A stretch of DNA of 64,000 nt from Jaapia argillacea MUCL 33604 (GCA_000697665.1 KL197721.1:453376-517375), one strand, 5' to 3'; positions 45,160 through 58,136 are shown, numbered from the stretch's first letter. Program-made: numbers and translations. Notes: generated by a model not told the origin, from the sequence alone.

Positions 45160-48100
45160 TTACCTTCCGTAACTTTGTGAATACTGATTATACGGTTGTT
45201 GAGAAGGAGGGGGAGGGAATCCTTGGAATGGGGTTTGCTGTTGTACTTGTTGCGCGCCACCATATTGCTGATACTGTTGGGGCGGAGGAGGAAAAGGGGA
45301 ACTTGGTTGTTGATATTGATAAGAAGGTTGGGACGGCGGTGGAGGCGGATACGAAGGCTGACGCTGATGTTGGGGTTGCTGTTGAGAGTAGCCATATTGT
45401 GATGGTGGAGGCGGAGGCGGAGGCGGAGAAGAATAGGAAGGCTGCTGCTGCTGAGGCTGTGAGGCATAAGAGGATGTCGGAGCCTGATTCGAAGCGGAAG
45501 AAAATTGCGCTGAGAAAAGGTTCAGCCCTGCATATGGATCTTGAGGTGGGGCAGACGGTGTCGAGTAACTTGGTTGAGATGGGCGAGGCGGCGGCGGCGG
45601 AAGGAATGTGGATGAGCCCGTAGCTTGTGAGGGAACAGGAGGTGGCTGCGGTCGATATTGGGCCGGAGACTGTGACTGGTAGGAAGGTTGTGATTGGAAT
45701 TGTGAAGGTTGTTGAGGCTGGTATTGTGACTGAGGTTGGGGTTGGTACTGAGATGGTGGTCGAGGTGGCTGTGGACTGCTGTAAGATTGTGGGGCCGCGG
45801 GGCTCGTAACACCATTCCATCGATTCGTAGGCGGTAACGGTGGTGATGCTGGACCAGATCCGCCAATATTCATGGCAGAAAAACTAGAGTCTAGACTCGG
45901 AGCAGGCGGCGGCGGCGGCCTGGGAGGTTTGTCTGCTAAAGGAGGAGGACCACTTGACGGTGCAGGTAGTGTGAGCCTCCTCTGAGTTTCCGCCGAGGAA
46001 GCAATGGTTTCGCGCTCTGCCGTCCTGCTTGACACAAAGTCTTTCACGTTTCGCTTCAGAACACCTGATAGCTCGGTAAGATCGTGGTAGAACTGCAATC
46101 CCTTCCTGAAAAAATATCAAGACGTCAGTCGTACCCAACCATCGAAAGTTGAAGGTACTTACGCTACCCCATCCCTAACTTCCATATAACCGTCGCGTGC
46201 CCTCGAAAATCGCCGTACAGTATCTTTCTTCCTCTTCTCCCTTTCATCCCACTTCTTTGCTCCTGGCCCTCGACCTGCAAGGTCCTTCAAACTCTTCCAC
46301 AGGGTGGTGATCTCCTGCAAGGTGAGTTGTTGGTGATGAACAGTGGCTGCCAAACGCTGCTGGTAAGGCCGGAACTTCTCCAGTTCAGCGGCAAACAACG
46401 TAGGTTCGACAGCTGAGTTGCGACGGTTGAGGAGGAGGAGATGAGAGACGTCGTCTGATTGAATCTGCGAAAAAATCAGCTCCAACTACTCGGAGGGCAT
46501 GGGAGTCGAACCTTCTCCTTCAAATCCCTCAATACCTCACCCCTCTCATGCGAAATCTTATTCAATCTCCCCAACCTCTCATCGATCTCCTCCACATAAT
46601 TCCCAATCTTATTCTTCTCCTCGACATCCTTCGCCTCACTGCCAATATCGATATCGAGCAAGTTCTCCCCACCACCCCCCACTCCGGCCTGCGTGCTCTC
46701 CCTGAAGACATCTTCGACCTGAGGTGACAACAGTAACCCGATATCACCCTTAACTGCATCCCATAACGCAGACACTTGTTGATCAGACGCACTCGCGGCT
46801 TCGAGGGCGCCGTAGTGGGATTTCAAGTCTTGGCGAAGAGTCTTGGTGAGAGCTGCGGAGGGGGCTTGGGTCCATAGATGGTCGTATTTGATTCGCATGG
46901 CTTCACAATCCTTTGACTCGATCTCCAAGTCCCTCGAGATACTTTCGAGTTCGTTTCTCACCCCCTCTTTCAACCTGTTCAGATCTCCAATTAAACTTTC
47001 CGCAGGCTCCCGTTCCTCCATCACCTGAATGTCCTCTCTCCACCTCCGAACTTCAAGCGGCACCTCTTCTTCTACTCCACCCTCAGCGATCGACTTGAAT
47101 CGATTCAAACCCTCCTTCACACCAAGGGCTTCCAAAGCACTCTTCACCTCTACTTCAGCACTCTCAGCCTTCTCCACTTCCCCTCTGACAAGTTTCGCTT
47201 TCTCCTCCGAATAGACGCTGGCACTCTCGTGAACGCTCAACGGGATCAATCGAATGAATATATCGGTTCCAATGACTTTCTGAACGTCGGGCGCTCCGTA
47301 AACGTCTTGGATTGATATAGCTGTTGCGACGACAGCTTTCTCGATGACAGGAAGTGTATCGGGCGAAGGGAGAACCGCGTTATAGATGAGATCATTGTCA
47401 CGCTGCGCTTCGGCCTTTCTATCGGTACAAAGTGCGAGGTGGGCTTTGGTGAGGTCTCGGATGGTGGGCCCAGCATCTGGTGGTAGGGTAGGGGACATTT
47501 GAGTGACAAAGATCGAATCGAACGTAGACGCCGTCCTTTGGGCTTCCTTGGCAGCTGTTTCCGCCAATGTGAAGCGCACCAGAGAATCCCCGTGTTTTCC
47601 AGCCGCATGATCTGCGAGACCCTTATAATATTGAGCCATGGACGTGAAATATTTGGATTTAATCTGATGGCTTTTTAGATCGTGGAAATCCGGAATAAGA
47701 GTGGAGGACACTCACCTGGATGATAGTCACCCAATTCCTATCAAATATGCCCTTCCCCATGAACTCTTTCACTTCTTCGCTAAGTGAGTTGTATAGATAC
47801 GCCGCCTGGGCGGCAACTCTTGCTACCAGAGCATTTCCCTTCTTCTCGTCCGTGATCTTTTCGAAGAAGACCTCTGTTGCTTGGGCCATGATGATCCCCA
47901 CCAAAAACTTGATAACTTCACGACCCAAATCGGTTGACGGTGCATGTAAGAAGTTGTCGTTGATATAAGTCAACATTCCGGCACATGTACGGAAGTAGTG
48001 AAAGGCACGCTTGAGACCCTCGGGGTCCGATCTGTTCTGGTTGGAAGCGATGGATGAATGGGTGGATGCGATTTGGAAGATGATAGATGCTTTCTCATAC

Positions 48101-48474
48101 GCAATCGAGGTTTGGGTGATAAGTTTCTGAGTGAAGGCATCCCGCCAAGGAAAGTTGACACGGATTTCGGAGAATCGTAGTTCCAGCAGCTCCAGCTGGC
48201 CAAAATACTTGTATAGCAAATCTCGTGCTGTTGAGGAGGGGTGGGAGAAGTTAGCGCTCGCTGAGGGAGGAGTGCCGTGAAACTCACCTGTGAGATCACT
48301 CCCGGCCCCTCTGACTGCATCCTGGCGGCAGCGTTGTAGCGTCGCGCATTCCGTCGCATAGCTATCAGGACTCTCGCCATACGATTGGGCAATTTGGTTG
48401 CGGATCGGAGTTGTCCAGTCCACTTCCTCTGTCGCCTTCTTGGGAATTGATATCATGGGTGCTTGGTGGGCCAT
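45160..48474 (-). CDS. BRO1: BRO1-domain ESCRT-associated protein (Bro1/ALIX)
   Basis: Four exons, three short introns (gtgagt...catcag, gttcga...cgcag and one near 46099-46158). Residues 1 to about 390 form a BRO1 domain: MISIPKKATEEVDWTTPIRN, ARDLLYKYFGQLELLELRF, FPWRDAFTQKLITQTSIAYE, MAQATEVFFEKITDEKKGN, then SKYFTSMAQYYKGLADHAAG. It continues into a charged coiled-coil V-domain (EVRRWREDIQVMEEREP, LRQDLKSHYGALEAA) and ends in a tail of about 300 residues rich in Pro, Gln, Ser and Tyr (repeated PPPPP and QYQPQ). Bro1 recruits Doa4 and binds Snf7 at endosomes for multivesicular-body sorting. The tail length is larger than in yeast. Total about 1,050 residues. Confidence 0.92.
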
Positions 48475-48912
48475 CGTGTCGACCTCGTCTCGAGAAATGT
48501 GTCTCGTAACGTCAGTGTAGATGGAGAGACGAAGAGGCTTGAGATAGTGCGCAGTACGGTCCGGAAGCTGGCACGACCATCACAACGCCAATCGCCGCAC
48601 CACTTGAATTGGACAAGGCTTGGGATTGCACGTCAGCTAATACCAACATAAGCCAGCCTCAGTCCTCTCCTCAGCGCATGACCCGTTCGACCGCCAGCTC
48701 CCCATCATAATGTACCTTTTGCAAAGTACCTGCCGAAGTCAGCGCCAAAACCTCTCAATTCCTCGACTAAGTGGGTAAAAGAACGTGCAGATTTTCGCCA
48801 GTCCGTGGATAACGTCCGAATAACTACACAATACAAGATGTCCATGTTATAGATTAAAGGGCAAACGTTCGCTCAGCTCTTCGGATGCTACTTGCAGTAG
48901 ACAGGCGTCTTC
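48475..48912. promoter_or_regulatory. intergenic: BRO1 promoter and 3' flank of the protease gene
   Basis: 438 bases; nothing gene-like was seen and no TATA box was recognised. Confidence 0.4.
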
Positions 48913-51030
48913 TCAAGGGCCCGAATACTGGTAAGGTTTTACATCGTATCCGTCGTCAAACCTCGCTGCGCCAGCCCTGGATACGTTGGGCCCCGGCTTG
49001 TAACCCACATTCTTGCTGCCCCTCGCGAATTGCACAAACAAGACGAGCAAGAGGACAATCACCCCAGCAAGCAAGCCAATGATGATGTATGAGTTTCTGA
49101 GCAGGTCGGGGTTGCTGCCGTCAGAAGTTGCCGGTGAAGGAGAAACTGCATCATTGGTCGTGTTGCCTCCTGTTTCGCAATGCCCAATCATTAATCATCA
49201 CTGGCCATGAGCACAAGTGAAGCGGGGCTACCTGATGGACCATTGGCCTGTTTCTTGAACGAATTGAGACGAACCGTATTGGCAGCGTCAAAGTCATTCC
49301 AAGCTTCAGCTTGATTCGTCACCTGAAGGATTCGAGTAAGATACAAAGTCATCCCAGATGGCGGGCATAACGCACACTCAAAAGTTGCATGAACGGGTCA
49401 TTAGTTCCCGGAGTAGCCCATCGTCCGAAGTCGAAGAGCGCGTACGCATTGCGGAGAAAGGTGTCACCCAGAATGCTGTCTAACGCGGTCATATCAAGTC
49501 AGTCAATTTCAGAAATAGTTGGCACCCAATCTGAGGCTCTGCTCACCTAGATCACCTGGGTCTCCCACTCTAAACGCCCCAGCACATGTAAGCTCCCCAC
49601 TATCACTGACATCCACGACATCAAAAACGTCGATTGGATTGACAGGGTACTCGTCTTTTCCAAACACAAAACTGACATTGACTTTTGTATCGCAGGGAAC
49701 GTTATAAGCCTGTTGACTCTCGTTGAATACGGCCCCAGGCAGACCCTTATATATAGCATCGGCGTAGAAGCGGGGGAAGAGGGCTATCGGACGAAAGCAG
49801 GGGTCACTGGGCAGCTGAGAAGTGATGCATTATTTGCTTACCCTCGCTGGTACCAGAGTCGAGTACAGTGATCGTTTGACCTGCACCGACAAATGTGCTG
49901 TTGCTGTATGGGGGGCAGGGCTATAGTTAAGTCGGCGGTATGAAGAAGAGTAAGACTCACAATTTTGAATGACCGCTGTACTTCTTCCCGTTCACAATCA
50001 TCCCATCCATCGTCGTAGCCCATCGAGGAATTTCGGAAGTAGATAGAACCTTCCGCTGCGGTGTCTTCGTTATAGCAGCAAACTCAGTTGCGACTTCCCC
50101 TATGTGCAGATAACACAGTCAGATATTGTGAATTTCCTGAACTCGGCCCACCTACCGATGGTGAAGGTGCCTCCACTTGTAATCCCAGAAACAGGGTCTC
50201 TGGAGAGGAGGAATGTAATATAGTTGGGTTCTTCAGGGTACATCATGAATGCCTGCAGTGGACCAAAATTAGGCGTTTAGGTGACGGGCCCGGAGCCAAG
50301 AGCATACATTATCTAGGAAGGTCCTTCCATTAAAGCTTGTATTCTGCAGGGTATATGCGATTACAGAACCCCTTGTTCTAAAAAAACAACAAATTTTCAG
50401 AAGCTTCGGGCGATTCGAAGAAATACGATCTCACGGTGCAACACCCATAATACCAAGGTCATTGACGCTTGGGTCGGTAGCATTACTCCCTTGTGCCGAA
50501 ACTGAAATGAAGGTGGATGGTAAGACTTTTAAACTCTATTCGAACGGCTGCGTGGAGTATAAAGGACATACTGAAAGCCTGCTTATCGACCTCGAAGCCA
50601 CCAAATTGAACAGGTCCGACGAGGATAGGTCCCTCCGCAACTGACAAATCTCTACGCCATTTCATGAGCACAATGGTGGCATCGAAACCTATCAAGTCGC
50701 GTACTCGTATAACATAGTTCCGTTCAATCCTGTCTTGGTGAAAGGCGTCAGGTTCATGCCGGTGGAATCGATCCATAGATCAGAACTTCCGGTGTCTAGT
50801 TGAACCTAGTGATCATAGCTCACGAAATCATCCTGAAGTTATGTGTAGAGATAGCGTACCTGGATCGGTTGGCCGTTGAAATACACTGTTACAAGATATG
50901 TAAAGCCATTCGCATTCGTGAAGTTGACGGAGGTTGAGGAAGGCGAGTCGTCCCTGGTGAAAGGGACAGAGAAAGCAAACACAATATCAAATAGAGAAAT
51001 GAAAGCCAAGAGCGTCGTCAAATGTATCAT
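48913..51030 (-). CDS. pepsin-family aspartic protease with C-terminal membrane anchor
   Basis: Multi-exon, minus strand. The start is placed at 51030 because MIHLTTLLAFISLFDIVFAF is a good signal peptide. First active-site motif: VQLDTGSSDLWID (after a gtacgc...cactag intron). The flap region lies in EGPILVGPVQFGGFEVD. Second motif: ITVLDSGTS, with AGQ before it. Later AFRVGDPGDLDSILGDTFLR is the characteristic A1-family tail. The C-terminus carries a Ser/Thr-rich stalk, then SYIIIGLLAGVIVLLLVLFV and a short basic tail, so it is anchored to the plasma membrane or cell wall like yapsins. Family A1 endopeptidase, active at low pH. Several introns (gtaagc, gtacgc and others) are fitted by eye. 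Confidence 0.85.
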
Positions 51031-52098
51031 CCTGGTCAGATGCGGAGGGCCCTCGTAAGGATGAGGATGTTGGAGGTATGTGTACTTGAATGCATTCATT
51101 GAAGCAAGAATTTAAGCAAAAGCACCCACGCCTAAGACGGCATCTCCTCTGCGGCCTGCAACGGCAGTGCAAACGAGTCTCGGGCATCAAGGTAGTATGC
51201 TGGTGAAGGACCACAAAGTCCAGCAGGGATATTCCGGGCCAGAATGAGCCCCATTGGGAACAACGTCAATATTTTGTCTGCTCTCAACCCCGCGGTGGCA
51301 TGCATACAAGGATAAGAGAAGGTGATAGGAAGCACAGCCAGTATTGAACGGGACCGAGCGGAAATAATGGTGTGAAGTATCTCGACGTCTCGGCATCAAC
51401 GTGGACACCATCGGTTGTGAACTTTAGCCCCCTGGCGGTGCAGAGCCAGGCCGCAACCTCCGGGGCCTGCAGCGACGCTACCAGCGGATTGGGTACGGGG
51501 TCGGAGGCTGTCCAATTATCAATTATGATGGCTGTGTCAGAACATGGCGATAACGCAAACCTGATGCTCACCACCGTGCTGCTCGAAACCCCAGAAGCAC
51601 AAAAATAGCCACGGGAAACGAGGCTTGGGCAGTCTATGCTTCACAAGGAGCGATCAAAGGGTACCCAAACCTCCAGTAGATTCAGTACGCTGACGCTGAA
51701 GCGAAGGTCGTGACTCGCCGCGCGCGTACATCCAAGCACAACAAGTAGAATGGCCATCTGGCAAGTGACATCGCAGCCAAAGCTTCTCAGGCTTTTAGAA
51801 GTTTAGCCTAGCATTCCTGTTTGAAAATCATGGGTGGAATTTTGTCTACTAAAATTAGATGGGCGAAACAATTTCGGGTTTCGTGTTGTGTCGGTGAGAG
51901 TTTGGGTGTCGAATTCTGTCTCGTGTAGACCACGTGAAGATCGTTTCGTGTCCATGGACTGGTACGGAAGACTAACCCCAACCTTAGCGATAGCCGTGAC
52001 ACCCAAAACCGCGTGCCTATGGGCGATGGAATACTGTACAGGTTTACAGCGTACATACAACAGGTTTGTACGACACGAAGGTGTACGCTCGGATCACG
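51031..52098. other. intergenic, no confident gene
   Basis: A minus-strand frame at 51284-51574 (MVSIRFALSPCSDTAI..., 96 codons starting at ATG or GTG) is open but no family was recognised; it may be a lost exon or chance. Confidence 0.3.
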
Positions 52099-53934
52099 TC
52101 ATCTACGAACAGCTACTTCAAACATCCGCACAGCCCTTTCAATGTCGCCTCCAATCTCACCCATCCAACTCCACTGCCAATTCTTTATAAACCGACCCGC
52201 CATCTCTCGCAACTTCTCCTTCTCAACTTCGGGCCCAAGCCGTTCGAGATGTTGGTACTCGTCCAAATGAAACGTGAACATCTTCCCATTCTCGATAGAT
52301 ATCTCAGCAACACGCCGGGCTTCAGGGCGTCGAACGGCATCATAAGCTGATAGCGCTAACGGGATAGTTTGCAGAGTGGTTGATGGGTGACCGAGGAGAG
52401 TCGCAAGGAGATACGCGTCCTTCGAAAATGTTTTAAGTTAGGAGTGAATTAAAAAGGAAATGATCGAAAGGCAGCCGAACTCGCCTCGATTGCCTGCCCA
52501 GCTCCTGAGCCCTGATGAGGCGTCATAGCGTGTGCCTATACGGAGGGAAAGGGCGATGTCAACAAGGGTACATCGAGGACAATCTGAGGAGACTCACAGC
52601 GTCTCCAATGATGACTACCCGACCACTGACTAGTGATGGCAGATGTTTAGCGGTATGGATAGCCCATCTCAACGGTTTCTCGACACACTTTCAAGAGGAG
52701 ATACGTCATCCTTGAGGCGGTGTCAACACAATAGACGCCACTAACCTTCAGCAGCGTCTGAACTTCAGGTTCCCAACCCTTGTAGGCCCCGACGAAATCT
52801 TCCTTGCTGCCATTGGGCGTAACCCAGTGGCCGGGGAATACAGTTCCCTCGAGATCGTGGCGGACTTGGAATGCGACGAAGTTGATCATACGACCTTGCG
52901 AGATGGGGTAGACCAGGATGTACTAAATAATGGGGGTGAGTGAGGAACGAAAGCAACTCTGAAACTTACGGCATCCTTTCCGAGGTACTGTGAATTCGGC
53001 GTCAGGATGTAAGCTAGGGGAATGGAGTGCACACGCACCTGTGTAGGTTGAGTGATAGCGTGATGCGTTGGATCGGCAGCCCTCAGCTTCTCGACAGGAA
53101 TCAACGATCGCCACGCAATGCAACCACTCCACGTAGGTTCAACCATTCTCCCCAAAGCAACCTTATCGTTGGTAGCAGTTGCTCTGGCAGAGAGGTCTCG
53201 TATGAGGGAAGCACGGGCGGACGACCTGATCCCATCGGCACCAATGAGAACGTTGCATGTAGCAGTCGAGCCGTCTTCAAATGAAAGCGTTATAGGGGAA
53301 GGTGACGATGGCTGCGAGTAGGAGCAGAGGCGCTTTGATGTGTGAGTCTTGACCACCTGAGAGATATGCTTCAGGAGGATTTGCTGAAAATCGGCACGGT
53401 GGAGCATGAGCAAGCCCCCTTTTTAGCGATGGAAAAATGACGGGTTGGTTGGTGAGGACATGGAGCAGAGGAGGGGGAGATTGAAAATCCAACCTGGCGT
53501 AACCATCTGGAAGAACTCGAAGCCCTCGGATTGGTCGGATTTTCGGTAGGTGAAGACGGGCGCTATATATCGATTGGCGGATTAGACACGCGGAAAGCGA
53601 AAAAATCGTTCCGTTCTCACTCGGCTCTCCCTCTCTGGGAGCATTGAGTACTCGCTGGATATCCTCCTCCAGACCCAGAGTCTTCATAATCTTTCGGGTC
53701 CTGGGCCAGATGCCTATGCCAGCACCCAGCTCAGTGAAGGTACGGGCTGCTTCGTATATGTCAACATGAATATCTGGGTATTTAGACAGAGCGAGGGCGC
53801 AAATGAGGCCGCCCACTCCACCGCCGCTGAAGGGGATTAAGTTCAATGGCAGAGGTATCAGATGTCAACAGTGAAGGAAAAGTCTGTGAAGTGGCTGACC
53901 AGATCGCAACGTCGAATTTCTTGCCGCCAGTCAT
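52099..53934 (-). CDS. FAD-dependent monooxygenase (salicylate-hydroxylase-like)
   Basis: Multi-exon, minus strand. Start MTGGKKFDVAI, with an intron before CGGGVGGLICALALSKYP, the GxGxxG FAD-binding loop. Then YEAARTFTELGAGIGIWPR, the second conserved DG motif in NVLIGADGIRSSAR, and the GD motif GRVVIIGDAAHAMTPHQGSG, with AGQAIEDAYLLATLL following. A short HLERLGPEVEKEKLREMAG region and EVAVRR end the protein. This set marks group A flavoprotein hydroxylases that use NAD(P)H and O2 to hydroxylate aromatic substrates (salicylate, hydroxybenzoate types). About 440 residues. No signal peptide. The substrate cannot be told. Confidence 0.9.
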
Positions 53935-55746
53935 AGTGATGTGTTGATCTAGGTGTGGCAGCTGGCCTGATGGTGGTGGAGGATAGCTGGGAGATACAAG
54001 AAGCAGGAGGCAGAGAAGGAGACGTGGGTAGAATTTGACGCCTAGTTATTGTCAATAGTAGTACGATGGTCTGCGAGCCGATAGCGTAAGTCGGGGCCAC
54101 AAGTGCGATAGGAGCGCAGAAAAGGCTGGCGATGTTGTGAACTACGGCTTCATGTGAACCCATCGGGCTAAGCGAGGAAGAGGACGCCGGACATTCGTTC
54201 CCGGGGTATCATCATGATATCGTTGTGGGACTGAAAGTGGGCACACGAGGCTGAGCAATCTTCATATGATCTTGTCGGATCTGTCGTCGCCTTCATCTGG
54301 GACCTGCGTGCAGAATAGTGCGAGGGACGCGGACAGCAAAGAAGTACTTTGGTGAGAGACATTGCTGCTTGTATCTTCTTCCCAAAAGTCGTAGCCGCGT
54401 GTAATGAAATAAGAAGAGAAGGTTTGCCTGACAGGATCTAGGCTTTTGGAGTCAACGTACTTGCGCTTGGTAAAGGGTCGAAAAGCTTAGATCTCGGATT
54501 GTTCTAACGAACTAGGGATGCCATAATTAAAGCATTCCAATAGCCAGTGAACTTCGCCCGAGAACTATCAACTGGCGGAATTTTGTCATGAGCCTGGGAC
54601 ATGATTGGGGAGAGTCCGTTTCCACCGCGGGTGTGGCAAAAGCAAGGCTGCGATTTTCACGCACTGTGAGGTTGCATGTCACATCTTTGTGACTCAGGTG
54701 TGACATACTCCACTTCTTGCTAGTTCCCCAGCCTTCCAGGATGACAGCTGGATGTCTGAAAGAACCTTCTCGCAGCGGGTGACCCTGCAACTTGATTGTG
54801 ATGCTGTATTCTTATTCTACGAAGGGGGGGAGCAACTGGTCCGTCCAAATCGCATGCTTTATCGAATTCGACGAGAAGTTCCAGAAGGCATAGAGGTTGG
54901 CCTTCATAAGTCGCGGATAAGTCGGCAGAATTTACTGGACACCCGCTTTCCAAGGCCAGGAGGATAGCTCGTCCCACAGGAATCGAGGCTTTGTGAGGCA
55001 ACCAATTTCCTTGAGGAAGACATCACTGGCAAGCGGACAAAGGAAACATTGAGGCCTACGGGGATAATCTCTACAAATATTCCAGTCGACGTTTATGAAA
55101 TATATCCCACTACGGATGAGCAAAGAACCTGAAGAACAATTATTTTCGGTTGAGGGGGAGGTGTGACGAGAGTTTGAAGGGATGGGAGACTCACGAAGAC
55201 CTCTATTGCCTCACTATAGTATCACCCTATGTGCAAAGTGTCATCCTTTGAACAGGCCTTGGGTTGGATTGCGGGATGGTAACGAAACTGTGATCTGCGG
55301 TGACGACACGGAGAGACGATGAATAATACACGTATACTCAGGGGTAGATGCTGGCAAACTCCTCAACTCTCAGAAGTACATATTCTGCATAGAACGACGC
55401 GATATCAGAGTATATATAGTGTTGCGAAATTTGGGTGTGACGGGTGCAAGTGGTGCATGCGTGGATTGCGGAGAGGGAGGAAAAACATTCGCTCCCCTTC
55501 TACTATACATTTTCGGCCAACCAGGCGGTCACAAGTCACAAGCACCGAGGTCGTTCTGCTGCCACGGCAGATGAGATATAGAATCAGAAACCAAACTTGA
55601 AATTGATACTTGAAAGCCTGAATCAAGCTGAACGTTTGAACGTTTGACTTCGAGGGTTCGGTGAACTCCACGTGTGAGCCATGTGCGTCAAAGTATCATC
55701 TCCGATCCCGCTCTGCCTTTCCAGATCAGCAACACGACTCTCCAAG
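53935..55746. other. long intergenic region with weak minus-strand frames
   Basis: Two minus-strand frames overlap near 54720-55123. One gives DVFLKEIGCLTKPRFLWDEL; the other gives LELLVEFDKACDLDGPVAPP, and a gtgtcc...atgaag intron could join them. No family recognised, so no gene is called. Confidence 0.3.
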
Positions 55747-56131
55747 ATGTTAACCATCTCACTGAAAATCGAGTTCGCAGGTGGACTGGAGTTACTCTTC
55801 TCGAACCAAAGATCGCATCGAATATCCATCCCTTCCAACCCCGCCTCAACCCCAAACGAGCCCCCGAAACGAGCAGACATCACGTATCTGATTCACTGGC
55901 TCAAGGATAATCTACTGAAGGAGAGAGTGGAGTTGTTTATCGAGAACGGTACAGTGTAAGTATATTAACAATATATCGTCGCGAGGTCTTTCAGTTGAAG
56001 AGGGCTACCACAGACGGCCAGGAATTCTGGTTTTGGTGAATGATACAGATTGGGAACTTGAGGGGGAAGGATCGTATGAGTTGATGGATGGGGATGAGAT
56101 CGTTTTCATATCTACCCTTCACGGAGGGTGA
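55747..56131 (+). CDS. URM1: ubiquitin-related modifier URM1
   Basis: Two exons: 55747 to about 55955 and from about 56010 to 56131, split by gtaagt...caccacag within a Val codon. The protein starts [20 protein letters not shown] and includes [40 protein letters not shown] and ends ISTLHGG with stop at 56129-56131. The beta-grasp fold and C-terminal Gly-Gly are diagnostic. Urm1 is activated as a thiocarboxylate by Uba4 and delivers sulphur to the wobble U34 of tRNAs; it can also modify proteins. The start is the conserved ATG before the beta-strand; an upstream ATG in the same frame would add an unusual extension. Confidence 0.93.
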
Positions 56132-56764
56132 CCTACGTCTGGTGAATAGCAAGATGAGGCGATTCCCCTTCGTTCGATGGCCGCGGCGCGCGGGCGTACT
56201 ACGATCGCTGATATACGAGGACCAGCAGCCAAGTAGAGCCAAGTGGATGTAAGTAGGTCCTGCCAACTTGGGAATTGCGGTTGAATCTCTGCTGACATTC
56301 TGTTGGTAAATGAGTAGGAGCCAAGAAGTGATCTACCTTATTGTATTTTCTTGTGGAGGTGCTGTTGCAATTCAACCACGGTTGCCTCTTCGTGCCTCCT
56401 CGTTCACAACCCTGATGAGGTCTCATTCGATCTTGTTCATCCCAGCGGAACTTGTCGAGTATTGCGTTTTCGAGCCTGTTCTTAAACATGCCCCATACGA
56501 CGACCTAGATAATCCCCCGAAGACCAAGACGCCAGATCGTGGTCGTCACATAATTGAGAAGTGGGTGGATTCCGTAAGCCTGAGAGCTATTAAATATAAG
56601 GGATCTCAACACTGTGTCGATGCTATCTAGTTGCGGTCAAATATCGTACAGGATTTAAGGCCTCTGCACGTCCGCATCAACAAACAATACTGTTCATTCT
56701 AAAACTGCCACACGCATCAGCGAATCTGTCACATATTGCACAAAGTCGAAGAAGCGACAAACGA
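56132..56764. other. intergenic, unassigned frame
   Basis: A plus-strand frame at 56310-56630 (106 codons, with ELVEYCVFEPVLKHAPYDDL) is open from an ATG but unrecognised. It sits between URM1 and RCF1 on the other strand. Confidence 0.3.
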
Positions 56765-57399
56765 TCATGAGTTCTTCTCAGAATTGGTAGGCGACGAGCT
56801 TTTCCACCCCATCCACTCCCACCAACCCTGTTTCTTCTCCCCACTTGTACTCAATTCTTCAACCTTGGCAACCCTCTCTGCCTTATGAGCATCACCCGCG
56901 CTGATCACCTCAGCCGGCTTCTTTCCAAGTCCTCCCTTACCCCCTGCTCCCAACATCCCAAAGATCCCTCGAGCTTTCTGCTCCTCATTATGAGCCTCCT
57001 CAGCCCCCCTCAACCTCTCCTCAAACTCCGCTCGCTCCTGTGCAGCCTTTGCCAAGAACCTCTCCTGCTCCAATGCAGCTTTGGCTTCTAATTGGCTTTT
57101 AGTCTGACCGTAGTAGTAAGACCCTCCAACTATCGATGCGATGGCGAGACCTTGCGAAATGATTCGGACCCGGAGCCAGTTGTTGAAAGATCGGGATTCG
57201 CGGGAACGGAGCTTGACCATGGCCATTACCATAGCGAAGGTAGTCGCTGCCGTGACTGCATTTTCATGGTGAGATATGTATCGGTGTGGGGATAAAGGTA
57301 CGCACAAATGGGAACTAGAGGCTCCTCCTTGAATTTTCGCTTCGCCTTCTCCCCAAAAGTCTCACCCGGACGGGGGGCCTTCAATTCAGTAACGCTCAT
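56765..57399 (-). CDS. RCF1: respiratory supercomplex factor 1 (HIG1 domain)
   Basis: Two exons: the first from 57399 (MSVTELKAPRPGETFGEKAK) and the second to 56765, joined by a gtgcgt...atgcag intron in the HIG1 region (PLVPIF|TAATTFAMV). The HIG_1_N signature appears as EEPLVPIF, then a membrane helix AMVMAMVKLRSRESRSFNNW, and LRVRIISQGLAIASIVGGSY. A coiled Ala/Glu/Lys-rich tail (EAKAALEQERFLAKAAQERA) follows and ends SSPTNSEKNS. Rcf1 sits in the inner mitochondrial membrane and helps to assemble the cytochrome bc1-cytochrome oxidase supercomplex. Its neighbour across the shared promoter is ISD11. Confidence 0.9.
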
Positions 57400-57783
57400 A
57401 GCAGATTCTGGGAATATGAGAGGGTGGAAGAGAAGAGACGCAAGAGTGTTCCGTTGTTGGTCCTAGACTTTTATGGACCTCTTGAAATTCGGAAATTGGG
57501 CAAATAGGCTCGGGAAATGTCCCCCGAAGTATGGACCAATGGGCTTGACTGTAGTCGATAAGCAAGGAAGAAATCAAGAAGGGGGCAATCCTTCGATCCT
57601 GACAATTCCCTGGTCTTTTTCGAGATTCGTGCAGCACACGACGTCAGAGTTCGGAAGGGAACAAAGTGACAGTCCCGTGACTGAGAGTCACAACTTGCCG
57701 AGTCGACGGCATCCCACCTCTTCCTCCTTCACACCACAACTTTCACGACTCTTATCTCTTTGCTTCAGTGCTCAGCCTGTAAA
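57400..57783. promoter_or_regulatory. divergent promoter between RCF1 and ISD11
   Basis: 384 bases separate two head-to-head genes whose products both act in mitochondria. An obvious TATA box was not seen. Confidence 0.5.
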
Positions 57784-58136
57784 ATGGTCGTACCACCGTC
57801 AAAGCATGCTGTTCTCAGTCTCTATGCCTCGATGCTGCGGACATCCAGGTCGTTCAGCTCCTATAACTTCAGAGAGTACTTCCTTCGGCGAACGAAGAGC
57901 ACATTCAGAGAAATCCAGGTGGGCACGTCTTTCCCTCGACTATATCATCTTTGAGCTCACTCCATCCGTGTCTTAAGCAGAATGAACAAGACCCTGCGAA
58001 AGTCTCTGCGCTGTACAATGACGCTGTGAAGGAACATGCAGTGCTGAAGCGCAGTGCGATTGTGAACCAGTTGTACGGGGGCTGGAAACTGGTGGTGGAA
58101 GATCAGAAGCCAGAGAGGACGAGAGGGGTGAACTAG
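57784..58136 (+). CDS. ISD11: LYR-motif protein ISD11 (LYRM4)
   Basis: Two exons joined by gtgggc...aagcag in EIQ|NEQDP. The protein begins MVVPPSKHAVLSLYASMLRT, where LSLY-x-x-M/L is the LYR-type motif, then SFSSYNFREYFLRRTKSTF, and VLKRSAIVNQLYGGWKLVVE near the end. Isd11 binds the cysteine desulphurase Nfs1 in the matrix with acyl-ACP, and is needed for Fe-S cluster assembly. About 95 residues, like the yeast protein. It is divergent from RCF1. Confidence 0.92.

Noticed and set aside
45188-45866. Long frames on both strands over the BRO1 tail
   Set aside because: Low-complexity Pro/Gln coding sequence opens shadow frames; the BRO1 frame explains the region.
57473-57976. 167-codon plus-strand frame before and over ISD11
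   Set aside because: It covers the RCF1/ISD11 promoter and runs in another frame than the conserved ISD11 exon.
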